A DNA stretch of 34,830 nucleotides from Welwitschia mirabilis (Eukaryota; Gnetophyta; Gnetopsida; Welwitschiales), in assembly GCA_051453625.1 (NCBI GenBank), contig JBOZIK010000001.1, positions 201,374,780 to 201,409,609 of the forward strand, given 5' to 3'. The translations under genes were made by a program, and so were the position numbers. Below the pieces are notes generated by a model. The model was given only the letters and a program-made list of their open reading frames with translations, did no database searches and was not told where the DNA came from. How positions within the stretch are numbered: position 1 is the first letter of the stretch; every line of letters begins with the position of its first letter. Shown here piece by piece: positions 20,931 through 30,580 of the stretch.

Positions 20931-21019
20931 GTAAGGAGGTACCCTCTTACTTACTAAGAAAGTAATAATGTTTACAAAGTAAGAGCTTGTTGTAAACTTA
21001 CTAAATGCTCATCAAAAAA

Positions 21020-21440
21020 ACTATTTTAAATATTTAATTATTTATCTTCTTCAGTGAATTCTAGCCTAGATAAATAATTAGTCACTACATTTTTTATTTC
21101 CTTCTTATCTATTATCTTAAGATCAAATTCTTACATCAAAAGTATTCATCTTATGATTTGACAATTGACTTCCTTCTTATTCATTAAAAATCATATAGCA
21201 CTATGATTTGTATGAATTTTAACCTCATAACCTAGGATATAATGCCTACATTTATCTAAGGCTCCCACTGTCACCAACATTTCTTTTTCTATAACTGTAT
21301 AATTTTGTTGTATAGAATTAAGATTTTTTACTTTTATAGGCAATAGCATAAGGTTTACAATTATCATCTTTCTACTCCAAAACAACACCAATAGCATATT
21401 ATGAAGCATCAGTCATAATGTAAAAAGCCTTATCCCAATC
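21020..21440 (-). pseudogene. X RNase H
   Basis: The minus-strand frame gives IMTDAS (catalytic Asp), YAIGVVLE, a stop, and KPYAIAYKSK. After a one-base slip in an A-run near 21330 it continues NLNSIQQNYTVIEKEMLV (catalytic Glu), then HYILGYEVKIHTNHSAI, where family Asp is Asn. It ends with RWILLMQEFDLKI in which Trp is TGA and Gln is TAA, and LSRLEF. The open frame 21191-21409 joins a wrong-frame start to this correct end. Confidence 0.9.
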
Positions 21441-21499
21441 TAGTTTTTATAAAATGTGACTTTAATTAGTAAAATGCGATTTCAATTAATTTATCTTTT

Positions 21500-22340
21500 A
21501 GAATTTGAAAAGCCTTTTGACATTTCTGGATCTACTCATAAGGCACATATTTTTGTAAAATATTACTTAATGGTTTAGCAATTTTACTAAAATTAGCAAT
21601 GAATATTCTATAATAACCCACATAACTTAGAAATGATCTTAATTCTTTTAGTTTAATTGGTGAAAGAATTTATTTAATGACATTAATCTTTTGCTTATCA
21701 GTTTTAATTCCTCTAACTGATATCCTATGGTCTAAAACAATACCTTCTACTACCATGAGATGACTTTTAAATCAAATTAGTTTCAAATTCTTTTCTTTAC
21801 ATTGAGCAAGTATAGATTTTAGTCTTTTCAAAGCTTTATGAAAATTATTTCCAAAAGTTAAGAAGTCATCCTTGAAAATCTCTACTAGTCTTCCTATCAA
21901 GTTCTAGAAAATACTATTCACTAGCCTCTAAAAAGTGGCTAGTGAATTAAATACTTTAAAGGATAAAACTTTAAAAGCATTTGTACCCCATTTACATGTA
22001 AAAGTCATTCTTGCTTAGTCTTTAAGAGTTATAGGAATTTGGTCATATCCACTATATCCATCCAAGAAACTATAGCACTTATGATTAGAAATTCTTTCTA
22101 AAACTTGGTTCACAAAGGGTAAAGAAAAATAATTTTTATAAGTAGCAACATTCAGTAGCATAAAATATATGCACAATCTTCATTATTATTCTTGTTGGGA
22201 ACTATTGTCATAAGACTTACCCATTCTGAATAAAAAATAGGGAAGGTTAGTCCTACTTTTATTAGCCTTAAAATTTTCGGCTTAATCACATCTTGCATAT
22301 GAGGATTACATCTTTTTTCTAGTTATCTACTAGGTTTTAC
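21500..22340 (-). pseudogene. X reverse transcriptase, catalytic Asp residues kept
   Basis: In order on the minus strand: a decayed fingers region, YKNYFSLPFVNQVLERI, CYSFLDGYSGYDQIPIT (about 22039-22068, first catalytic Asp), MTFTCKWGTNAFKVLSFKVF and VEIFKDDFLTFGNNF (21862-21876, the F-x-DD-F box with both Asp present). Then come VVEGIVLDHRISVRGIKTDK and LKELRSFLSYVGYYRIFI, followed by FSKIAKPLSNIL. Few stops and no frameshift are seen for about 150 codons. It is clearly better preserved at the active site than the E1 enzyme, although the stops still kill it. Confidence 0.92.
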
Positions 22341-22679
22341 TATGATATATAAATAAATTTTATGTTGGCATATTACAGGGTCTATCTCAGTAATATCTTC
22401 ATGAGTTCAATTGAATGCATTAGTTTCTTATGTTAACATCCTTTTTAATTTTCTCTTCTGAGAATGATTTGAGTTTTTATTAATAATTAAAAGTCAAATT
22501 TTCTGAATTTCTATGTATTTAAAACCTTTCTTAAGAGGAGGTTTTTTAAGTTCCTCTTCCCTCTCTGCTGGTTCAATAGTCAAGGACTTGTTCTTCTAAT
22601 ATCTATTGAGCTTTCTTCATGAGAATCATATTAGTACTATGCCCCCTGTTAAAAGAGGACTGTGCAATTTTAGCCTCAT

Positions 22680-23130
22680 CAGATATTTTTATTTGGTATA
22701 CATGATATCTTAGACTAATATTCATTACTCCCTTCTACAAATAAATAGTTACATTGGCTACTACCATCTAAGATCTTCCTAGGATAATAGGATGAGTATT
22801 TTCTTTTGTCTTCATGATAACTAAATCAACTAAATATCTAAATTCTTGTAGTTCTATTGATGTGTTCTCCATTATGCCCTCTGGTCTTACTATAGAGACA
22901 TTTGCTATGTAAACTTGTCCATTATATGAAGTTAACTATGGACTTTCAAGTTGTTTGAATGTATCATGGAAATGACATTAATAGTGGCCTCTAAATCCAT
23001 TAAAGATTCTATTTTATAAGTACCTTTAATAACTATATCTACTACTGGTATTCAAGGGTTACTATACTTCTTAATTTGATTTCCTTTTAGAACATGAGTA
23101 GAGCCCAAGATACTTAAACTTTTCTAGTTT
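22680..23130 (-). pseudogene. X aspartic protease
   Basis: On the minus strand: IPVVDIVIKGTYKIESLMDL then EATINVIS, the D-L-G-A-x-I-N-V active-site box with Asp kept and Gly changed to Glu. It continues VRPEGIMENTSIELQEFRYL and ends at HPIILGRS then VVANVTIYL, the family's HPLILGRPWLAT box with one TAG in place of Trp. Length and order fit plant Ty3/gypsy protease. Confidence 0.87.
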
Positions 23131-23139
23131 ATTATTTTA

Positions 23140-24790
23140 TTGATTATTTAGCAGTAATTTTATCTTTCTTTTTTTTTAATCCCCTCTATACTACATAATT
23201 TCTTCATTTTCTTCTAGTAGAAGGGAATGTTCTTTAACATTTTTACTAAAGGTAAGGAAACTGAAGTAACTTCTAGAGTACTAATAAGATATTTTGTATC
23301 CTTTTTTTCTTTCTTTGAAAAATTCTTTATTATCTTACTTCTCATTGAAAATGGTAATGGATCATTCATTCCTCCTTTCATTGAACTATTTTCAACCACT
23401 CTCTCCTTTTCTTTGGTTTCTTTTCTCTTGCTAGAAGAAGAATTAGAATGATGGCTTTAACCTGACCTCATTATAATAGCTTTACAACTAGATTCTCTTG
23501 TATTTGGTTGGGTTTGGATAGGTATAAAAGATTTTTTAGGTTTCTTTCCCTTTTCTAGTTATTGATTATATCAGTTCCTAAAATAATCATATTGTTGTTG
23601 TTTCTTAGATTGCATAAATCTCTACATTGGAGTTTATTTCTTATTTTATCATTTTTAAATCTGGTTAGGGTAAGGCTTCTTCTCAACTTGGGGAGTATTA
23701 TTAGGATTATAATTTATTCTATTAATATCTAACCATTCCATAAAAACTATAATCCATAAACATTTTGTAGGTTAATGATTTTCGTCATTACAATATTCAT
23801 GAGTTTTAACTTCCTCTTCTTATTTTAAACTATTAATCTCTCCCATTAGAGCTTCTATGCTTTTATTAATCTCTTCTAGCATGCCTACATGCTTGATTTC
23901 TATTTCTTTCTCTATCAAAACTTCATTAATATTCCTATTTTCTTTCTCTTTATTTTGAGTCTACCCCTGACTCATTCTGTATAATTTATCTATTCTAGTT
24001 TTAATCTCTTTGGTGTTACCATTATTGATGATTCTCTCATGGAGTATATCTAACTTTTCTAAAGAGTTACTCCACATATCTCTTAATAAAGCTCTCATTT
24101 ATTCTCTAAGAGTTATTCCATGACTAATACATCTCACTACAAGAATCCAGTATCTATCCATGAATTCATCAAATTTCTCATGTTCTTTCTGTTTAACATT
24201 AAAAATTCAATCTCTCAGATCTTTGATGACCTTAAAAGATTAATATTTTATCAAATATGTTGATCTTAAATAGTCTCAAGTTTTAAACATATAGTTTGAA
24301 AACCTATAAAACCATAATTGAGCATCTTCCTTTAAGGAAGAGGAAAATATCTCAAGAAATCTGAGTGAGTTTCTAAGTAGTTAGCCTTGCAAAAAGAATA
24401 AAAAAGACTTAAGTAAATCATAGTTTCTTTAATTTTTTTACCTTTAAAAATGAGAATATTAGTTATGTTTATATTTTTTATCTTGATATAAGTTTTCAAG
24501 ACTGGAGGATCTATAAGATTAGATGTGTGAGTAGTATAATAGTCAATGCATGGAGGAGTAGAATTAACTACCTCTTCTTCATCTCAGTATAAACCTTCTA
24601 GATCTGGTGTTTTTTCTCTTCCTATTTGAGCTTGTATTAATAGGTATATTTTACATCATAACTCTTCTTGACTTTTCTTAAATGTCTTCATATCCTCCAT
24701 GAAGTCATAGGGATCAATCTCAGTTCTTATTATATCAATGGTTGCTTCATCCAACTTATATTTTTTAGGGTTCTAGACATATTGTCCCTT
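23140..24790 (-). pseudogene. X gag (copy next to LTR B)
   Basis: The minus-strand protein starts near 24790 and reads YKLDEATIDIIRTEIDPYDF, a linker with LEGLY and DEEEVVNSTPP, then after a slip near 24370 the gag core SLKEDAQLWFYRFSNYMFKT and VKQKEHEKFDEFMDRYWILV. Next come ITLRE and MRALLRDMWSNSLEKLDIL, then a coiled-coil-like LIEKEIEIKHVGMLEEINKS. A Cys/His segment YCNDENH and PTKC (about 23760-23810) resembles a decayed zinc knuckle. The boundary motif AIIMRSG is at 23460-23482. About fourteen stops occur but only one clear frameshift over some 500 codons. Confidence 0.85.
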
Positions 24791-24863
24791 TTCATTCCTT
24801 TATAATCCTTACTTTTCTCTTCTCAAGAAGGCCTTCATTATTTTCAATAAAAGGCTAGAAGGG

Positions 24864-24880
24864 CCCTCCTTTTAGTGCTA
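24864..24880 (-). other. Primer-binding site beside LTR B
   Basis: On the minus strand, three bases inside LTR B, the sequence reads TAGCACTAAAAGGAGGG, a decayed form of the site at 27664-27681. Confidence 0.6.
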
Positions 24881-24883
24881 AAA

Positions 24884-25793
24884 TGACGAGCTTGCAATTT
24901 AATCAATAATACTATAAATGGCTAATTAATTTCAATAAAATACCTAAAAGAAATGATTATATTACCAAAGTAATAGAAAAACATGCAACTAAATTACCAC
25001 ACACAGACTTTAATCATTACTAATTTTTATATGAAATTTAATTTTTGTTTTTATTTTTGACTAAAATAAAGGCTCTTCTTATTTAATTAGAACACATACT
25101 TTATCAAGAATGACTATTCCTGGCAAAATGCTGTTCTGATAGTTATTCTACTATAAATAAAAATTGTAGGCGGTGAGTAAATTAAAGTAAATAGAATAGA
25201 GAAAACATAGCTAGATTATGTACACCACTTATTCTTAACTAATACACTATCTTAATATCAATCCTCACCAAGATCAATGTTAAGAGCAAGAAAATAACAA
25301 TATGTAACTTTTTCAAATTACACACTTATCAATACAAGATCTTTTTCAGAATAATAAAGATTGTATTACTATCTAGAAAATACAACAGTTAGCCCCTTAT
25401 TATGTTTTGATAATGAGTGGAGTAGCTAGGAAGTCACTTTGTAGTTCTCCCAACGTGATCTTCTTTATCTCATATGTGCTTTTTAGTTATTCTCCAAGTC
25501 TCCAAAAAGATCTTGTTGTCTCCTCCTTAATTCATATTTATAGGTACAGTTTTAATTAGTTTGTTATTCCCTTTCTGCGCCACATTTCCAGTTGTTACAA
25601 CTATTTCCCTTTTTATAGCATGGCTATATTACTCTTATATCAACATGACTATCCTATAACACAAAGTTAGCTGTATGCAATAACCATATAATATACTATA
25701 ATAATAGCATAATGTATTACCAACAATTATCATTTCTTCATTCATCTTATTAAGAATACAGAGTAAAAATGTACATCAATTTCTGAGTTATCA
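24884..25793 (-). repeat. LTR B, third X-family LTR
   Basis: This 910-bp copy keeps TGACGAGC at the start and GTTATCA at the end, the least altered termini of the three. It directly precedes a primer-binding site and the full gag-pol in the element's orientation, so it behaves as a 5' LTR. Its sequence differs from A and C at sites where these agree. The bases to its right (ATTGG) are not GCATC. Confidence 0.88.
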
Positions 25794-25855
25794 ATTGGCT
25801 AGTACCATTTCTCATTAGGATATTAAGTTAACCACCTTCAAATTTATAATGTCTA

Positions 25856-26212
25856 TGTCACAACCCGTACTTTGGTTGGCCTTAACAAGTACAAAATCAT
25901 AGAATTTTTTTTTAACTTAAACAAAATTAAATTACAAGATATGATTAAACACTGTAGTGGATCAATTAGTTAAAGACTAAGATAATCATCTCAATTACCC
26001 ATAGGATATACCTCAAGAGAACTATATGAAGATAGCTCACCTAATGAACACCACGTCCAACTTAAGGTTATTTAAAAGCCTTATTTAGGAACACATCGGA
26101 AGGGTGTGTGAGTTGTGGTCGAATGGTTGATTGCATCCACAACCAAACAACCATGCCTACGTATCCTCGTTTGAAGGAGATCAGACCACACATAGTTCTA
26201 TCTTGGACCTCA
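25856..26212. repeat. GC-richer LTR- or TRIM-like island, cut by gap
   Basis: Composition changes sharply at a TGTCACAACCCG sequence, a common start for plant LTRs and short non-autonomous LTR elements. Near the gap it contains TGCCTACGTATCC and GGAGATCAGACCA, phrases I recall from conserved plant repeats without being able to name the family. It is far less AT-shifted than its surroundings, which suggests later arrival. Its other end is lost in the N gap at 26213. Confidence 0.45.
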
Positions 26213-26312
26213 NNNNNNNNNNNNNNNNNNNNNNNNNNNNNNNNNNNNNNNNNNNNNNNNNNNNNNNNNNNNNNNNNNNNNNNNNNNNNNNNNNNNNNNN
26301 NNNNNNNNNNNN
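26213..26312. other. Assembly gap, exactly 100 N
   Basis: A round 100-base gap usually means unknown length. It lies between the island and the second gag copy, so the true structure of this junction is unresolved. Confidence 0.98.
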
Positions 26313-27660
26313 TGTTTACAAGGTTCTTTAGGTTTCTTCTCCTTATCTAGTTATGGATTGTGACTAGATTCTTCTTCTCAATTTCTCCACTTTCTAGAAT
26401 AATCATATTATTGTTGTCTCTTAGACTACACAAATCTCTACATTGGAATTTCTTTCTTGTTTTTACATTACCTAGTTTGGTTAGGATAAGGATTCTTTTT
26501 TATTTGAAGAGTATGGTAAGGATTATAATTAATTCTATAAATATCTAACCATTCCACAAAACCTACCATCTATGAACATTTTGTAGGTTGATGATTCTTC
26601 TCATTATAATATTTGCAAGTTTTAACTTTCTCTTCTTGTTTTAATCTATTATAGCTTTTATTTTTTTATTAGACTCTTCTAACATGATTACATGCTTGGT
26701 TTCTATTTCTTTTTTATCAGAACTTCATTAATCTTCCTCTTTTTTTTTATTTATTTTGAATCCACCTCTGATTCATTTTGTATAATTTATCTATACTAGT
26801 TTTAATCTCTTGGGTGTTACCATTCCTAATGCTTCCCCCATGCAGTATATCTAACTTTTCTAAAGTGTCACTCTGAAGGTCTCTTAACAAAGCTCTCATT
26901 TCTTCTCTAAGAGTTATCTCATGATTAGGACATCTTGCTAGTAGCATCTGGTATCTATCCATGAATTCATCAAATTTCTCATGTTTTTCTGTTTAACATT
27001 TAAAATTTAATCTCTTATATATTTAATAACCCTGATAGGTTGATAGTTGCTCAAAAAATGCTAATATTAAAGAGTCACATGTTTTAAAAGTATAATTTGG
27101 AAACCTATGAAACCATAACTAGGCATCTTCCTTTAAAGAAAAGAAAAATATCTTAAGAAATTGGAGTTGGTTTTAAAGTAGTTAGCCTTGCAAAAAGAAT
27201 TAAAAAGACTTAGATGAAGCATAGGTTCCTCATTTTTTTTAACCTTCAAAAGTGAAAATATTGATAGTATTTATATTTCTTATCTTGTTAGGAGTTTCAA
27301 AACTAAATAATCTATAAGATTAGGTTTGTGAGATGGATAATAGTTAATACACATAGGATTAGAGTTAACTACCTCTTCTTCATCCCAATACAATCCTTCT
27401 AGTCTTTGCAGTTTTTCTCTTTTTATCTAAGCTTGTATAAATAGGTCTATTTTATGTTGTAACTTTTCTTAACTTCTTTTAAGTATTTTCATATCCTTCA
27501 TAAAGTCATAGGAATCAATCTCAATTCTTATTACATCACTAATTACTTTATCGAACTTATATATTTTAGGGTTCTAGACATATCGTCCCTTTTTATCCCT
27601 CCATCTCCCTTGATTATGTTTTTTCAAAAGGGTTTTCATTATTTCAATCAAAAGACTAAA
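26313..27660 (-). pseudogene. X gag, second partial copy next to LTR C
   Basis: Collinear at DNA level with about 23540-24860. On the minus strand it includes ITLREEMRALLRDL, LEKLDILHGG, NGNTQEIKTSIDKLYKMNQ and RWIQNK. Comparison with the other copy explains some of that copy's stops: a TAG there is Trp here, and a TAA there is Glu here. The copy is cut by the gap before the RSG motif and has no protease or pol of its own. It is the 5' remnant belonging to LTR C. Confidence 0.85.
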
Positions 27661-27663
27661 AGT

Positions 27664-27681
27664 ACCCTCCTTCTAGTGCCA
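27664..27681 (-). other. Primer-binding site of X beside LTR C
   Basis: On the minus strand, three bases inside LTR C, the sequence reads TGGCACTAGAAGGAGGGT. TGG fits a tRNA CCA end; I do not identify the tRNA. A decayed copy lies beside LTR B. Confidence 0.65.
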
Positions 27682-27684
27682 AAA

Positions 27685-28536
27685 TGACAAGCTTATAATT
27701 TAACTAGAAATGCTATAAGATAGCTAACTAATTTCAACAAAATACCTTAAAAGAAAAAGTTATTACTAATTTTTATATGGAGTTTACTTTTTTCTACTTT
27801 GACTCAAATAAAGTTTATCCTTATTGAATCAAAGTATATTCTTTGTTAAGGATAACTCTTCTTGGCAAAATGGTATTCTGATAATTACTCTACTATAAAC
27901 AACATTTATAAGACATAGGGAAATGAAAGTAAATAGAATAGAGAAATCATAGCCAAATGATGTGCATCACTTATTTCTAACTAATACACTATTTCAATAT
28001 TAACTCTAACTAATATTAGTATTAAGAGTAAGAAAATGATAGCATATAACTTTTTCAAATTACATACGTAGCAATACTAGATCCTTTTCAGAATAATAAA
28101 GCTTGTATTACTATCTATAAAATATAGTAGTAAGACTTTCCTATGTTTTTCCAATAAGTATAGTAGCTAAGAAGTCACTTTACAGTTCTTCCACCATGGT
28201 CTTATTTACCTTAAATGCACTTTCCAACTATTCTCCAAGTTGTCAAAAAGATCCTCTTATCTCCTCCATAATGCATGTCTATAGGTACAATCTTAGTGAG
28301 TTGTTATTTCCTTTTTATGTCGCCTATATAGTTGTTATAATCATTTCCCTCTTTTATAGCAAGGCTCCACTGTTCTTGTATTGGAATAACTATCCTACAA
28401 AACCAAGTTAGCTATATGAAACAATAATATAATATATTATAATAATATCATAACATATTACTAAATAAGTATCATTTCCTTCATTCATTTTAGTAGGGAA
28501 AAAGAGCAAAAATGTACATTACTTTCTAAGTTATTA
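27685..28536 (-). repeat. LTR C of element X (5' LTR)
   Basis: This 852-bp copy is collinear with A and B. It starts TGACAAGC and ends GTTATTA, and GCATC follows directly. It agrees with A against B at several positions near its right end. Confidence 0.88.
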
Positions 28537-28541
28537 GCATC
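28537..28541. repeat. Right target-site duplication of element X (GCATC)
   Basis: Identical to 3708-3712 at the other outer edge. Confidence 0.85.
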
Positions 28542-28619
28542 TTTCATGTATCTAATTTTTCAAATGTTGGTTTTCATGTGTTTCATCTTCCACTTTTGAT
28601 ACAATAGGTTCTTTTTATA

Positions 28620-28830
28620 AGGAAATAGAACAAAATTTTTCTAGGGAATTTTGATTTTTAATGGGAAATGAAAATTACTACTTGGATTTTAACTATCCAT
28701 GATCTTTTCAATAGAATATTAAAAGTTGAATAATGTTTTACATCTTGGAATTCCATCTCTATAACTAAATCACCAATTCTAATGAATTAAAAAAAATTTT
28801 GAGTGTTGAAGACTTATGGTCATTAGATCC
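28620..28830 (-). pseudogene. O1 protease, Ogre/Tat type
   Basis: One minus-strand frame reads IGDLVIEMEFQDVKHYSTF and NILLKRSWI, then SHQKSKF. This matches the second half of Ogre/Tat protease, whose family pattern is a G-E-I-x-L box, a Y-N-x-LLGRPWIH box and a LHQ-x-LKF end. Gly-Arg of LLGRPW is Lys-Arg here. The N-terminal active-site half (about 28830-29000) is too decayed to show the D-x-G motif. The element is cut just downstream by X. Confidence 0.65.
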
Positions 28831-29829
28831 TTTGGCTAAAGTATCCTATTTAGAGTCTATTTTGTTAATAAATTTCATTTTTCCTAAATAAGTTTTTGTG
28901 ATGACATTTATTTTAACTCTAATATTAATAAATGTTCTCTTAGAATTGAACTTTCTAATGTTTATTAAAATGTAGAGGGGTTTTTACATAAGATTTCATA
29001 GATTATTTGTTTGATCTATAAATTTCAAAATGTGATTGATGGACTTTCAGTTTTATTTTGAGTTTTAACCTAGGCTAATGTCACTAAGAATTTATCATGA
29101 ATTTCTATAAAACTTTCTATGAAAGCTTGTTTATACTTGTATGAACTATTCATTAAATAATATAAATGAATTTTTTTCTTTATTTGAGATAACTCCTTAC
29201 CCATCATGGCTAAAAAATGGATCTTTATGTGCTTGATCATCTATTGTTGAATAGTGTGGATGTTATATCTAATAAAATTTGATGTTTATTGATCATTCAC
29301 CATCTGTTTACCTTTCTTATTATATGATGTAAGGAATTCTTAAATATTTAAAAAAAAAATCATTCAGATTAGTTACATGATACTCATAATTTGATTTCCT
29401 TTTTCCTCAATTATCTCTTGTATTATATGTTTAATACTTAAACCTTTTTCTATGTCATATCCTTTAATCCTATGATCTCAATAAAATTCCTTTTCTTTAA
29501 ACCATCTTAGTTTAGATGGATTAGATCATATTGCTTTTATGGTGGAAGTCTGATAATGTTTCTAGATAGGAGAAACTTAAGAAACTTGGCATAAGGGATT
29601 TGCAATTTTGTAAATGTTTATTATGAATTCTCATTTTGAATAAAGTTAGGATTGGCTTCAAATGTTTTTCCCTTAGCTTAAAGTAGGGGAAGATTTTTTT
29701 GTTGTTATTATTGCTATTCTCTAATTATTAAGATAGATTTTAATTACATTTGGGATTTATTTTATTATATTAATCAATTTTAATCTCTATATTCAATTTT
29801 TATCCCTTTTTTAATCATCCCTTTTTCCT
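28831..29829 (-). pseudogene. O1 gag-protease linker, Ogre/Tat type
   Basis: A minus-strand frame stays largely in register from 29640 to 29040. It shows IANPLCQVS, then KLRWFKEKEFY, a TGA where Arg is expected, and DHRIKGYDIEKGLSIKHII followed by EIIEEKG. This resembles the FHRDHGHDTEEC-x-x-LK-x-IE-LI-x-x-G segment of Ogre/Tat gag, with the Cys residues lost. Further on, MMGKELSQIKKKIHLYYLMN and YKQAFIESFIEIHDKFLV resemble the helical segment before the protease. Stops are TAA, TAG and TGA. Confidence 0.55.
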
Positions 29830-30580
29830 TTCCAACTATTTCAATTAGTTTGGTTAATTTCATAGCTTGATCAAATGGGTTAAGTTTTTGCATTCATAAA
29901 GTTTTAATAAAAATGATATACAAGAGTTTGAAACAGACCTATCATGTCTTTATCTAAAATGTTATATTCCAATTTTAGTGTTGTAATCTTCCATTTTTGT
30001 GCTTGATTCACGATGTTTTCTTCATATTATTACTTTAGTCTAGTTAAGTTTTTTAATATAAAGGAATATGTAATAATGATTGCAGAGTGTAATGGTAATG
30101 AATGATATCATTGGATTGGATTTTTAATCAATGATCAATAGAATAAATGTCACACTATGTTTGCATTAATTTAATATAAAATACAAGTATGTTTATAGTT
30201 TCTAATGTGGATTTTTGGATGGTATCTAACTCTAATGAATTTTTTAAATTTAGGAATTTTTCATGGAATAAACCTCTTTGTGGGTACTAACAGGTGTGTA
30301 AGTGTATCAATTATGTCAAGGTTTGTGTAGGGATTACTGTTAGATAAATATTCCCTTAATGTCCTTATATGTTGATTTCAACTTATGGAGGTTTTGATCT
30401 TTCATTAAATGATCCAATATATGAGATTTTTATATTAGGATTTCTGTTAGTTATTGATATCTTTCTTTATCCTCATCATTTTACTATCATCTTATTTATT
30501 GTTATTAGTAAGAAATTTGACTTCTAAAGATTGAAATATGAACTAAAAGCCTTAAATCCAAATCCTTACCCTTTAATTCA
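29830..30580 (-). pseudogene. O1 gag, Ogre/Tat type
   Basis: On the minus strand: IPKFKKFIRVRYHPKIHIRN (family: PKFKVPEFEKYxGTSCPxxHL), YKHTCILY, HLFY then SLIKNPIQ, YHSLPLHSA, later NQAQKWKI and LDKDMIGLFQTLVYHFY, NFMNAKT and, after a slip, AMKLTKLIEIVGKEKG. These correspond in order to the Ogre/Tat gag core ending in the EKEM-x-x-LF-x-TL and GERIE boxes. Stops are mostly TAA/TAG. The plus-strand copy O2 aligns with its N-terminal half and confirms the reading. Confidence 0.72.

Larger units (their letters stand above)
3713..28536 (-). mobile_element. Element X: large Ty3/gypsy LTR retrotransposon with extra ORFs, nested and rearranged
   Basis: X is a minus-strand element bounded by LTR A (left, functionally the 3' LTR) and LTR C (right, the 5' LTR) with perfect GCATC duplications outside. 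From its 5' end it holds a primer-binding site, a partial gag, a gap, a foreign-looking island, an additional LTR (B), a full gag-protease-RT-RNase H-integrase series, a plus-strand antisense ORF, a repeat-bearing spacer and a long extra ORF. It is split by E1 at 7775-17561. The integrase tail shows no chromodomain and the gag-protease linker has the RSG motif, which fits the Ogre/Tat/Athila branch. Stops, some frameshifts and the IN Asp-to-Asn change make it dead. The internal span without E1 is still over 10 kb, large for a plant Ty3/gypsy element. Confidence 0.85.

Noticed and set aside
23227-23451. 74-codon plus-strand frame
   Set aside because: Antisense shadow of the X gag-protease linker, whose minus-strand frame is open at 23214-23399 and collinear with the RSG motif.
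11770-24790. Reassigned genetic code with TAA/TAG read as Gln
   Set aside because: Many stops fit Gln, but TGA or TAG also replaces Trp (RWILLMQ in X RNase H), a TAA replaces Glu seen in the other gag copy, catalytic Asp residues become Asn, and real frameshifts exist. Deamination-type decay explains all of these.
28196-28411. 71-codon plus-strand frame
   Set aside because: Falls wholly inside LTR C; I see no protein motif in it, and the open frame is as expected by chance in T-rich LTR sequence.
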